Shown here: piece after piece, positions 1-5,365 of the stretch | How positions within the stretch are numbered: the stretch's first letter is position 1 | Layout: every line of letters starts with the position of its first letter | Source: Halothece sp. MAG | GTDB lineage: Bacteria; Cyanobacteriota; Cyanobacteriia; Cyanobacteriales; Rubidibacteraceae | DNA: 6,922 nucleotides | Assembly: GCA_018610095.1 (NCBI GenBank) | Contig: JAHEOB010000220.1 | Coordinates: forward strand, 1-6,922 | Direction: 5' to 3' | Made by a program: the position numbers and the translations under genes | Notes under the pieces: model-generated | Seen by the model: the letters and a program-made list of their open reading frames with translations, nothing else | Databases searched by the model: none | Told to the model about the DNA's origin: nothing

Positions 1-618
1 GTGGTTCCCTTTAATACCTTACAAACTTCCGTGGTGCGCAACATGACAGCCACGGTACAAGTTCCGACGTTCCATGTGGGCTATACCATTACCACCGATG
101 AATTAGACAAGCTCTATAAACAGGTGAAGCCAAAAGGGGTGACCATGACAGCGTTACTTGCTAAAGCAGTAGCCATGACGCTACAAAAACACCCCATTTT
201 GAATGCCAGTTACACTGACCAAGGGATTCAGTATCATGGCACAATTAATATTGCGGTTGCGGTGGCATTGGAAGATGGGGGATTAATTACCCCTGTCCTG
301 CAAAATGCTGGGGAACAAGATATTTATACTCTCTCCCGCAACTGGAAGGATTTAGTCAAGCGATCGCGCAATAAGCAACTACAACCAGAAGAATATAACA
401 GTGGTACGTTTACGATCTCCAATTTGGGAATGTTTGGCGTCGATTGGTTTGATGCCATTTTACCCCCTGGACAAGGTAGCATTCTCGCGATTGGGGCATC
501 GCGCCCTCAAATGGTGGCAACGGATGAGGGAATGTTTGGCGTGCGTCGTCAAATGAATGTCAATATTACCTGCGATCACCGTATTATTTATGGAGCTCAC
601 GCAGCAGCATTCTTATAA
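1..618 (+). CDS. Dihydrolipoamide acetyltransferase (pyruvate dehydrogenase E2), C-terminal catalytic domain, 5' partial
   Basis: E2 moves the acetyl group from lipoyl-lysine to CoA and forms the core of the pyruvate dehydrogenase complex. Only the acyltransferase (catalytic) domain is inside the window. The frame is open at base 1, so the first GTG is probably an internal valine, and the lipoyl and E1/E3-binding domains should lie upstream. Visible family signatures are an N-terminal NTLQ...VVRNM segment, the SNLGMFG motif (residues 140-146 of this fragment), PPGQGSILAIGA (155-166) and the active-site segment CDHRIIYG (191-198) with catalytic His193. The usual HRxxDG aspartate is replaced by tyrosine, which I recall as typical of plastid and cyanobacterial E2. 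Translation stops at TAA 616-618, immediately after AAAFL. Homologues as I recall them continue with Gln and about 15 more residues, so this end looks like a nonsense truncation. Family identification is secure; the functional state of the C-terminus is not. Confidence 0.93.
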   Translation: MVPFNTLQTSVVRNMTATVQVPTFHVGYTITTDELDKLYKQVKPKGVTMTALLAKAVAMTLQKHPILNASYTDQGIQYHGTINIAVAVALEDGGLITPVLQNAGEQDIYTLSRNWKDLVKRSRNKQLQPEEYNSGTFTISNLGMFGVDWFDAILPPGQGSILAIGASRPQMVATDEGMFGVRRQMNVNITCDHRIIYGAHAAAFL

Positions 619-666
619 GCGTTGGCACAATTAATTGAAACGGATGCCCATTCCTTAACCTTATAA
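616..666 (+). other. Apparent premature stop and residual in-frame tail of the E2 gene
   Basis: TAA at 616-618 is followed in the same frame by codons reading ALAQLIETDAHSLTL and then a second TAA at 664-666. This tail closely matches how plastid-type E2 proteins end (FLQ, a short helix, then SLTL as I remember it from plant plastid E2). The first TAA falls exactly where that Gln is expected, so one C-to-T change (CAA to TAA) explains it. The tail codons show no further damage, suggesting a recent mutation, readthrough, or a base-call error. The 664-666 TAA is the likely ancestral stop. Confidence 0.75.
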
Positions 667-695
667 TTTCTGTTGTTGTTCACTTACTAGCACTA

Positions 696-1076
696 ATGAT
701 GACTCGGTTTTTTATCGCGATCGCGGCTATTTTAGCAGGAATTTCAGTAGCAGGAGGGGCATTTGCCAGTCATGCCCTTAAAAATCAACTTAGTGAAAGC
801 GCGATCAAAATTTTTGAAACGGCGGTGAGATACGAAATGTATCACTCCCTGGCCCTATTAATGGTGGCATTACTATTAACTCAGACTGAGATATCACAGA
901 CACTTGTCACTGCTGCAGGTTCTGCCTTTATTATGGGGATTGCAATTTTCTCAGGGAGTTTGTATGCTCTCAGCTTAACAGGCTTCAAATGGTTAGGGGC
1001 AATTACCCCCCTCGGTGGGGTTGCATTTCTGATCGGTTGGGGTTGTCTTGCAGTTGCTGCTTTGGGATTAAAATGA
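696..1076 (+). CDS. DUF423 family small integral membrane protein
   Basis: A 126-residue hydrophobic protein of the DUF423 (YgdD-like) family, whose biochemical role is unknown. Diagnostic segments are GGAFASHALK near residues 20-29, FETAVRYEMYHSLAL around 40-54, FSGSLYALSLTG and GAITPLGGVAFLIGW in the C-terminal half. Hydrophobicity suggests four membrane helices: roughly residues 4-24, 48-62, 70-92 and 98-124. Length is normal for the family. Two ATG codons lie in tandem at 696 and 699; neither has a clear Shine-Dalgarno sequence, so the first is used by default. It lies in the same orientation 77 bp after the E2 stop used here, but only 29 bp after the ancestral E2 stop at 664-666, so it could be co-transcribed with E2. 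A HIP1 octamer lies inside the gene at 717-724. Family assignment is confident; no function is inferred. Confidence 0.88.
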   Translation: MMTRFFIAIAAILAGISVAGGAFASHALKNQLSESAIKIFETAVRYEMYHSLALLMVALLLTQTEISQTLVTAAGSAFIMGIAIFSGSLYALSLTGFKWLGAITPLGGVAFLIGWGCLAVAALGLK

Positions 1077-1104
1077 ACAAAGACTGAATTTGACGACAAT
1101 TGGC

Positions 1105-1123
1105 GTAGCTAGAGCTGCTTTTT
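1105..1123 (+). terminator. Weak terminator-like hairpin after the DUF423 gene
   Basis: GTAGC (1105-1109) can pair with GCTGC (1114-1118) through one G-T wobble around a TAGA loop, and five T residues follow at 1119-1123. It lies in the 56-bp gap between the DUF423 gene and the methyltransferase gene. The stem is only 5 bp, so at best it is a weak attenuating terminator, and it could be chance. Confidence 0.25.
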
Positions 1124-1132
1124 CTCCCAATT

Positions 1133-2143
1133 ATGAATCTTAAGCCATTTCCAGACTCAGACCGATTAACAATTGAAAATGTCAGCGATGCGAGTGTAAC
1201 AGCATCCACTAATGATGGTTCCGATGTAATTGCAGGATTAACCCAAAAACCCAAAAGCATTCCCTCTTATTATTTATACGACGATCGCGGTTCGGAGTTA
1301 TTTGAACAGATTTGTGAATTACCGGAATATTATCCCACTCGTACCGAAGCCGAGATTTTAAAAGATTATGGTAGCGCGATCGCGCAAACCACTGGCAACT
1401 GTGAACTAATTGAACTGGGTAGTGGCAGTTCGACGAAAACTCGACTATTATTTGATGCCTATTTTGGTATTGCTTCTCGGTTACGCTATATTCCTATCGA
1501 TGTCAGTGCCGGGATGTTAGAAGCCAGTGCCAAACAACTATTAGCAGACTATCCTGCATTAGAAATTCATGGTTTAGTGGGCACGTATGAACAAGCCTTG
1601 CAACATCTGCCATCATCACCACTATCTAAACGAATGGTCTTTTTTTTAGGGAGTTCTTTAGGCAATTTTCCCCCAAAACAATGTCAAGAACTATTCCAAC
1701 AAATTACGGCTTCTCTTAATATTGGGGATTATTTTTTATTAGGATTAGACTTACAAAAATCCAAAGATATTTTAGAACCTGCCTATAATGATAGCCAAGG
1801 CGTGACGGCTGAATTTAATTATAATTTACTCGATCATCTCAATCGTCGATTTAACGGCAACTTTAACCGCAACAACTTCCAGCATTGGACATTTTACAAT
1901 TCACAACAGGGACAAATTGAAACCTATTTGTGTTCCACCAAACCACAAACTGTGCAATTAAAAGACCTTAATTTAACCGTTGAATTTGAGGAAGGAGAAC
2001 CCATTTGCACGGAAATTTCCCGTAAATTTGATCTTGGGCAAATGGAACAGGAACTTGCCCAACAAGGATTAAATGTTTTAAAAACTTGGACTGATCCACA
2101 AGATTGGTTTGCTCTTGTATTATGTGAAGTAAAAGGAACGTGA
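1133..2143 (+). CDS. egtD: L-histidine N-alpha-methyltransferase (EgtD family)
   Basis: A SAM-dependent methyltransferase of the EgtD family, expected to methylate the alpha-amino group of histidine three times to give hercynine, the first step of ergothioneine synthesis in the cytoplasm. The 336-residue length fits the family (about 320). Motifs in order are YYLYDDRGSELFEQI (46-60), LPEYYPTRTEAEIL (63-76), the SAM-binding ELGSGSSTKTR (94-104), IPIDVS (120-125), FFLGSSLGNF (170-179), LGLDLQKS (203-210), AYND..GVTAEFN (217-229) and the late substrate-site segment CTEISRKF (292-299). Asn178, Tyr218, Glu294 and Ser296 match, by motif, the histidine-binding residues I recall from Mycobacterium EgtD. 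No strong ribosome-binding site precedes the ATG. No egtB sulfoxide synthase gene lies next to it in this window. The family is clear; true substrate specificity is inferred. Confidence 0.9.
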   Translation: MNLKPFPDSDRLTIENVSDASVTASTNDGSDVIAGLTQKPKSIPSYYLYDDRGSELFEQICELPEYYPTRTEAEILKDYGSAIAQTTGNCELIELGSGSSTKTRLLFDAYFGIASRLRYIPIDVSAGMLEASAKQLLADYPALEIHGLVGTYEQALQHLPSSPLSKRMVFFLGSSLGNFPPKQCQELFQQITASLNIGDYFLLGLDLQKSKDILEPAYNDSQGVTAEFNYNLLDHLNRRFNGNFNRNNFQHWTFYNSQQGQIETYLCSTKPQTVQLKDLNLTVEFEEGEPICTEISRKFDLGQMEQELAQQGLNVLKTWTDPQDWFALVLCEVKGT

Positions 2144-2201
2144 CGAAAAAAAATTTACTTAACCGCGTTTTATAAAATAAGGGCGTTAATATCGTTATAG
2201 T

Positions 2202-2711
2202 ATGAGATTACAACCTGTCATTAAACCAATTCTCTTTCTTGTCATTGGAGTCGGATTCCTAATAGGGAACAATTATATTGAATCTAACAAAGATAGGGGA
2301 TCATTAGCTAATCAACAAGATAAATGTCATATTAGTGGAGATAAAGATATAGATAATTACCTTGACAAAGGTGAAACGAATTTAAATCAAGGAAATTATC
2401 AAAAAGCAATTGTTCATTATATAGCAGTTCCCAGTCTGGTGAAGTACAAAAGAATTGGTTGAAAAAGCCCTGCTAATGAATTTCCTGTTGGTTAGATGTG
2501 TACCTCATGACTATAATAATTGCTATAATAAAGCTATATGTATTGATTCTAATAATCCTCAACCTTATTTTTACCGAGCGAAAGCCCACTTTGGAAAAGG
2601 AAATAATTGGGCAGGAATGAGTAATTATATGCAAGGCTTCTTCAAATTGATTTTATTTGGTGGTAGTCTTGTTTAAAATATTTAAAGGAATTGAATCGTA
2701 ATAAAACTTAA
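2202..2711 (+). pseudogene. Decayed TPR-repeat protein gene with an N-terminal membrane anchor
   Basis: The relic is spread over several reading frames. From ATG 2202 the first piece encodes a hydrophobic anchor or signal segment (residues about 8-22) and the first half of a TPR unit (residues 51-74, with LDKGETNLNQGNYQKAIVHY). That frame ends at TGA 2460. Coding-like text then seems to pass through another frame (about 2423-2461, SSSQSGEVQKNWL) and resume at about 2461 in a third (EKALLMNF, then a second TPR: CYNKAICIDSNNPQPYFYRAKAHFGKGN). That frame stops at TAA 2674. A short plausible C-terminus, KYLKELNRNKT, reads in the first frame up to TAA 2709-2711. TPR proteins mediate protein-protein contacts, so no specific role can be given. 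GC is low (about 30% by hand count over 2221-2400) and no HIP1 site is present. Two shorter genes are possible but less likely. Confidence 0.6.
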
Positions 2712-2802
2712 AGAAATACAATCATTAGGTGAATAAGATATTGTCGAGAACTGCCACAGTTTGGTTAAATAAGGAATCAGCAAACCGTTATAAGACAACA
2801 GA
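2701..2802 (+). other. Possible eroded 5' extension of the following ORF, broken by three TAA codons
   Basis: Upstream of the ORF at 2803 and in its frame, the DNA reads like helical protein (IKLKEIQSLGE, DIVENCHSLVK, GISKPL, DNR), broken only by TAA at 2734, 2770 and 2791. Each interruption sits where a Gln would fit and could derive from CAA by one C-to-T change. Local GC is about 30%. It could instead be non-coding spacer. Confidence 0.35.
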
Positions 2803-3069
2803 TTGAAGTATCATTTATTTAATCTTATGATTTATCAAAAACGCAATAGTGTAGAAGAACAACCTGTTTTAGAAGGGACATTTATCGTTGGTGTCCCCAT
2901 TAAAGGTCGAATTACCAAGGAAATTGTTCCAGGTAATCGACAACAAGTTAATTTTGAAGGCAAAGTCGCTGGTACGGATGCCTTTGGCTATGTCACCAGA
3001 ATCTCTGATGATAACAGCGTAATTAACCTTAGAGATTGCCTTAACTACGCCATTGAAGCCACTGCTTAA
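2803..3069 (+). CDS. Small protein of unrecognised family, possibly the 3' remnant of a longer gene
   Basis: I do not recognise this 88-residue product. The sequence is protein-like: a short helical N-terminus (LKYHLFNLMIYQKR) followed by a probably beta-rich stretch (VLEGTFIVGVPIKGRITKE, QQVNFEGKVAGTDAFGYVTRIS) and a final helix (INLRDCLNYAIEATA). Cysteine is limited to one residue and no signal peptide or membrane segment is seen. Translation could start at TTG 2803 or at ATG 2827; neither has a recognisable ribosome-binding site, which supports the idea that the real start has been lost upstream. GC rises to 40-45% over 2881-3000, unlike the AT-rich DNA before it, consistent with a conserved coding region. 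It converges on the aminotransferase gene. Confidence refers to its being coding sequence, not to function. Confidence 0.5.
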   Translation: MKYHLFNLMIYQKRNSVEEQPVLEGTFIVGVPIKGRITKEIVPGNRQQVNFEGKVAGTDAFGYVTRISDDNSVINLRDCLNYAIEATA

Positions 3070-3094
3070 TTAATCAAGTTAAGCCATTCCTTCA

Positions 3095-3122
3095 GTCTGC
3101 CAAGCAAGCTAGTTTGGCAGAC
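3095..3122. terminator. Perfect 9-bp inverted repeat between convergent genes
   Basis: GTCTGCCAA (3095-3103) is the exact reverse complement of TTGGCAGAC (3114-3122), with a 10-base loop between. It lies 26 bases after the stop of the + strand ORF and 31 bases beyond the stop of the - strand aminotransferase, the usual place for a shared terminator. No strong T-tract follows on either strand (ATTTCTG on +), so it may act as a weak terminator or as an mRNA-end stabilising hairpin. Confidence 0.5.
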
Positions 3123-3134
3123 ATTTCTGCTGTT

Positions 3135-3146
3135 GCGCGATCGCGC
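3135..3146. repeat. HIP1 palindrome, extended form GCGCGATCGCGC
   Basis: The highly iterated palindrome GCGATCGC (core 3137-3144) is typical of many cyanobacterial genomes. This is the only copy outside a gene here. The other copies are at 360-367, 717-724, 1376-1383, 3484-3491, 3730-3737 and 6877-6884. Seven in 6.9 kb is far above the roughly one per 65 kb expected by chance for an octamer. None is present in the eroded TPR region or in vipp1. Confidence 0.9.
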
Positions 3147-3152
3147 TATCAA

Positions 3153-4328
3153 TTACTTGTGATGGATAAACTGATCAATTTTTTCCGCTGCTTCCTCTAG
3201 TTTTTCGGCATCTCGCACTAATGCCATGCGAACATAGCCTTCTCCTGACTTACCAAACCCAGAACCGGGGGCAAGGGCAACGCCAGTGCTTTCCACCAAC
3301 TGAGTGCAAAAATCCATGGAATTGCTTTGCCACTGTTCCGGTAGCTTCGCCCAAATATACATGGTGGCAGCAGGGGTGGGAACGTTCCAACCAATACGAT
3401 TAAGGGCATTAACAAAGACATTACGGCGATGTTCAAAGGTATCCACGGTTTTTTGGATACTTTCTTGCGGCCCTTGTAAAGCAGCGATCGCGCCATTGAG
3501 AATCCCTTGATATTGGTTAAAGTCAATGACCGATTTAACTTGTCGCAAGGCTAAAATTAAATCCGGATTTCCAACAGCAAAGGCAACGCGAAAACCGCCC
3601 ATATTATAAGATTTGGAAAACGTAAAAAACTCAATGGAAATTTCTTTATCACGATCCGCTTCTAAAATGGAGGGAGCGCGGGGAGATTCTGAAAAGACCA
3701 TATCTCCATAAGGAAAATCATGCACCAGCGCGATCGCGTTTTCTTTGCAAAATTGAACTGCCTGTTCAAAAAACGAGAGTGGGGCAAGCCCAGTGGTGGG
3801 ATTATGAGGGTAACTGAGTACCATCATTTTGGCTTGTTCTCGTATCTGTGGGGGAATATCGGATAACACCGGTAAAAAATTATTTTCCGCAAGGGTGGGT
3901 AACCAATAGATTTCACCCCCAGCTAAATAAATGCCACCGGAATGAGAGGGATAACTGGGATCTTGTAATAATCCAATATCTCCTGGATCAAGTAGGGCAA
4001 GGGGTAAATGGGCTGTTCCTTCCTGACACCCAATGAGGGGAAGCACTTCGCTTTCGGGATCAAGTGCTAGCCCATATTTATTTTCATACCAACTCGCCAC
4101 CGCTTCTCGAAAAGCGCGGGTACTATGAAAAAGGGCATAGCCATGGGTACTAGGATCAAATAAAGAAGTTTGAATTGCCTCTAAAACATGATCACTGGCA
4201 GGGAGATCGGATGAACCTAATGAAAGATCAATAATTTCCTTTCCTGCTGTTTTTGCTCTTGCTTTTGCCGAATCCATCTCAGCAAAAACGTTTTTACGAA
4301 GCGGGTTCAGACGTTGAGCAAATTTCAT
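3153..4328 (-). CDS. PLP-dependent class I/II aminotransferase (aspartate / LL-diaminopimelate aminotransferase-like)
   Basis: A 391-residue fold-type I aminotransferase that moves an amino group between an amino acid and a 2-oxo acid in the cytoplasm. Visible landmarks are LSLGSSDLPAS (35-45) in the N-terminal arm, GCQEGTAH (100-107) in the cofactor phosphate region, Asn176 in YPHNPTTG, Asp204 and Tyr207 in HDFPYGD (Asp contacts the PLP ring nitrogen), the Schiff-base Lys239 in FSKSYNMGGFR with Arg247 as phosphate anchor, and Arg367 in GYVRMAL, which should bind the substrate alpha-carboxylate. All expected catalytic residues are present and the length is normal. Related cyanobacterial proteins are annotated variously as aspartate or LL-diaminopimelate aminotransferase, so I give no gene symbol; the true substrate cannot be told from this sequence. 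No clear Shine-Dalgarno sequence precedes the ATG. Two HIP1 sites lie inside. It follows vipp1 on the same strand but is separated from it by that gene's terminator, so it is probably transcribed alone. Confidence 0.9.
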   Translation of the reverse strand: MKFAQRLNPLRKNVFAEMDSAKARAKTAGKEIIDLSLGSSDLPASDHVLEAIQTSLFDPSTHGYALFHSTRAFREAVASWYENKYGLALDPESEVLPLIGCQEGTAHLPLALLDPGDIGLLQDPSYPSHSGGIYLAGGEIYWLPTLAENNFLPVLSDIPPQIREQAKMMVLSYPHNPTTGLAPLSFFEQAVQFCKENAIALVHDFPYGDMVFSESPRAPSILEADRDKEISIEFFTFSKSYNMGGFRVAFAVGNPDLILALRQVKSVIDFNQYQGILNGAIAALQGPQESIQKTVDTFEHRRNVFVNALNRIGWNVPTPAATMYIWAKLPEQWQSNSMDFCTQLVESTGVALAPGSGFGKSGEGYVRMALVRDAEKLEEAAEKIDQFIHHK

Positions 4329-4387
4329 CGCTTAAATAGACTGCTGAATGGTTGGTTCAGTTTTTCTTTCCTAAGGGCACCTTGGTG

Positions 4388-4404
4388 AAATCAAATCTTG
4401 ATTT
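4388..4404. promoter_or_regulatory. Short inverted repeat upstream of the aminotransferase gene
   Basis: AAATCAA (4388-4394) and TTGATTT (4398-4404) form a perfect 7-bp inverted repeat with a 3-base spacer. It lies about 60 bases upstream of the aminotransferase ATG on the minus strand and directly abuts the vipp1 terminator. It could be an operator or part of a promoter; its AT-richness makes chance possible. Confidence 0.3.
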
Positions 4405-4438
4405 AAAAGGAGGGGTGAGCAACTCCACCCCCTCTTTT
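4405..4438 (-). terminator. Rho-independent terminator of vipp1
   Basis: The arms 4405-4417 (AAAAGGAGGGGTG) and 4426-4438 (CACCCCCTCTTTT) pair over 13 positions with one A-C mismatch and one G-T wobble, around an 8-base loop. The hairpin is GC-rich inside and A/T-rich outside. On the minus strand the second arm ends in TTTT followed by AAAT, and it lies about 50 bases past the vipp1 stop, so it should end vipp1 transcription. The other strand also ends in TTTT, but no + strand gene reads into it. Confidence 0.8.
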
Positions 4439-4486
4439 GGAAGTTTATCCATTTAGGTTAAACTAATTGTTTGTGACTAATAATGA

Positions 4487-5365
4487 TTAGCTATCTAATT
4501 GTTTACGAAGTTGTTCTAACTCGGCATCCATTTCACTGTCACTAACGGGTTCTTGTTGGCTTTGACTGCTGCTACTGGATTGACTGGATTGAGTGGTAGC
4601 AGGTTCTGGAGTGCTCGCAGGTTCTTGAGTGGAGCTAGTGGATTCACTGGAAGTGACAGTCTCCTGATCACTTTCAGGCAGGGCTTCTTGATTCGGCGAC
4701 GAACCTGAAATTTGGGCTTTCATGGCAGCTAGTTCGTCATCGACATCACTTTCAGCTTCAAGTTTAGCAAATTGATCTTCAATGCCTCCTGATTCACCAG
4801 CTAATTCCGCTGCTGCTTCACTAGAAGCCTCTTTTTCCATCACTTTTTCTTCCATGCGCTCAAAAGCGCTCATGGCACTATCGGTATTTAAGTTGCCCAT
4901 TTGCTCTTGCACTTGCTCATTGGCTTTCGCAGCTTTCATGCGAGCCCCAAGCATATCTTTTTTGGTTTTAGCCTCAGAAATTTTGCTCTCTAAGGCCGTC
5001 AGAGATTTTTTCAGGGTATCAACTTGTTGTTTTTGTTTATCAACTTGGGGCTTGAGGGAAGCAGCTGAATCAGCCGCCGCTTTTTTCCGTTGTAGGGCTT
5101 GCCGAGCTAAGTCTTCTTCACCTTTACTGAGGGCAAGCTGGGCTTTTTGTTGCCATTTATTGGCTTCTGCTTGTTGTTCTTCGTATTGTTTCCGACTACG
5201 ACGTTCCGCAGCCACCGCTTTAGAAACGGCTTGGCGCAATTGCACCAAGTCTTCGTTCATATCATTAATTGACTGCTCCAATACTTTTTCAGGATCTTCG
5301 GCTTTGTTGACTAAGTCGTTAATGTTGGAGCGGACAACTCGGCTAATCCGATCAAATAGTCCCAT
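4487..5365 (-). CDS. vipp1: Vipp1/IM30 membrane-remodelling protein (PspA/IM30 family) with an expanded C-terminal linker
   Basis: Vipp1 (IM30) is an ESCRT-III-like protein that polymerises into rings and rods on thylakoid and plasma membranes and is needed for thylakoid formation and repair. The N-terminal amphipathic helix (MGLFDRISRVVRSNINDLV, 1-19) and the AEDPEKVL motif (22-29) are intact. A long coiled coil rich in Ala, Gln, Lys and Glu follows to about residue 155, then the AFERMEEKV segment (167-175) and the DVDDELAAMKAQ helix (207-218). What sets Vipp1 apart from PspA is the extra C-terminal helix, here DAELEQLRKQLDS (280-292). The linker before it (about 219-277) is almost wholly Ser, Gln, Glu, Thr and Pro and contains tandem repeats. 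The total of 292 residues is longer than the 260-270 usual for cyanobacterial Vipp1. An AAGGA sequence lies 12 bases before the ATG. The gene diverges from the symporter and has its own terminator. Confidence 0.92.
   Translation of the reverse strand: MGLFDRISRVVRSNINDLVNKAEDPEKVLEQSINDMNEDLVQLRQAVSKAVAAERRSRKQYEEQQAEANKWQQKAQLALSKGEEDLARQALQRKKAAADSAASLKPQVDKQKQQVDTLKKSLTALESKISEAKTKKDMLGARMKAAKANEQVQEQMGNLNTDSAMSAFERMEEKVMEKEASSEAAAELAGESGGIEDQFAKLEAESDVDDELAAMKAQISGSSPNQEALPESDQETVTSSESTSSTQEPASTPEPATTQSSQSSSSSQSQQEPVSDSEMDAELEQLRKQLDS
4575..4634. repeat. Tandem repeats encoding the Vipp1 linker
   Basis: Two repeat units sit side by side within vipp1. CTGGATTGA occurs twice, perfectly, at 4575-4583 and 4584-4592, encoding two Gln-Ser-Ser units (residues 259-264). 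An 18-base unit starts at 4599 and again at 4617; the first 15 bases of the copies (GCAGGTTCTGGAGTG and GCAGGTTCTTGAGTG) differ at one position and together encode TQEPAS and TPEPAT (246-257). Both periods are multiples of three, so copy changes alter linker length without shifting the frame. Confidence 0.85.

Noticed and set aside
881..1260. Two minus-strand open frames overlapping DUF423 and egtD
   Set aside because: They overlap conserved + strand genes and their products look like random translation.
616..2793. Reassignment of TAA to glutamine to explain the in-frame TAA codons
   Set aside because: The aminotransferase and vipp1 genes end naturally at TAA (3153-3155 and 4487-4489 on the minus strand), as does the ancestral E2 end at 664-666, so TAA works as a stop here.
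3218..3526. Open frames on both strands within the aminotransferase gene (including 3221-3403, 3304-3510 and 3848-4036 on +)
   Set aside because: They overlap an intact enzyme with all catalytic residues and have no recognisable protein features.
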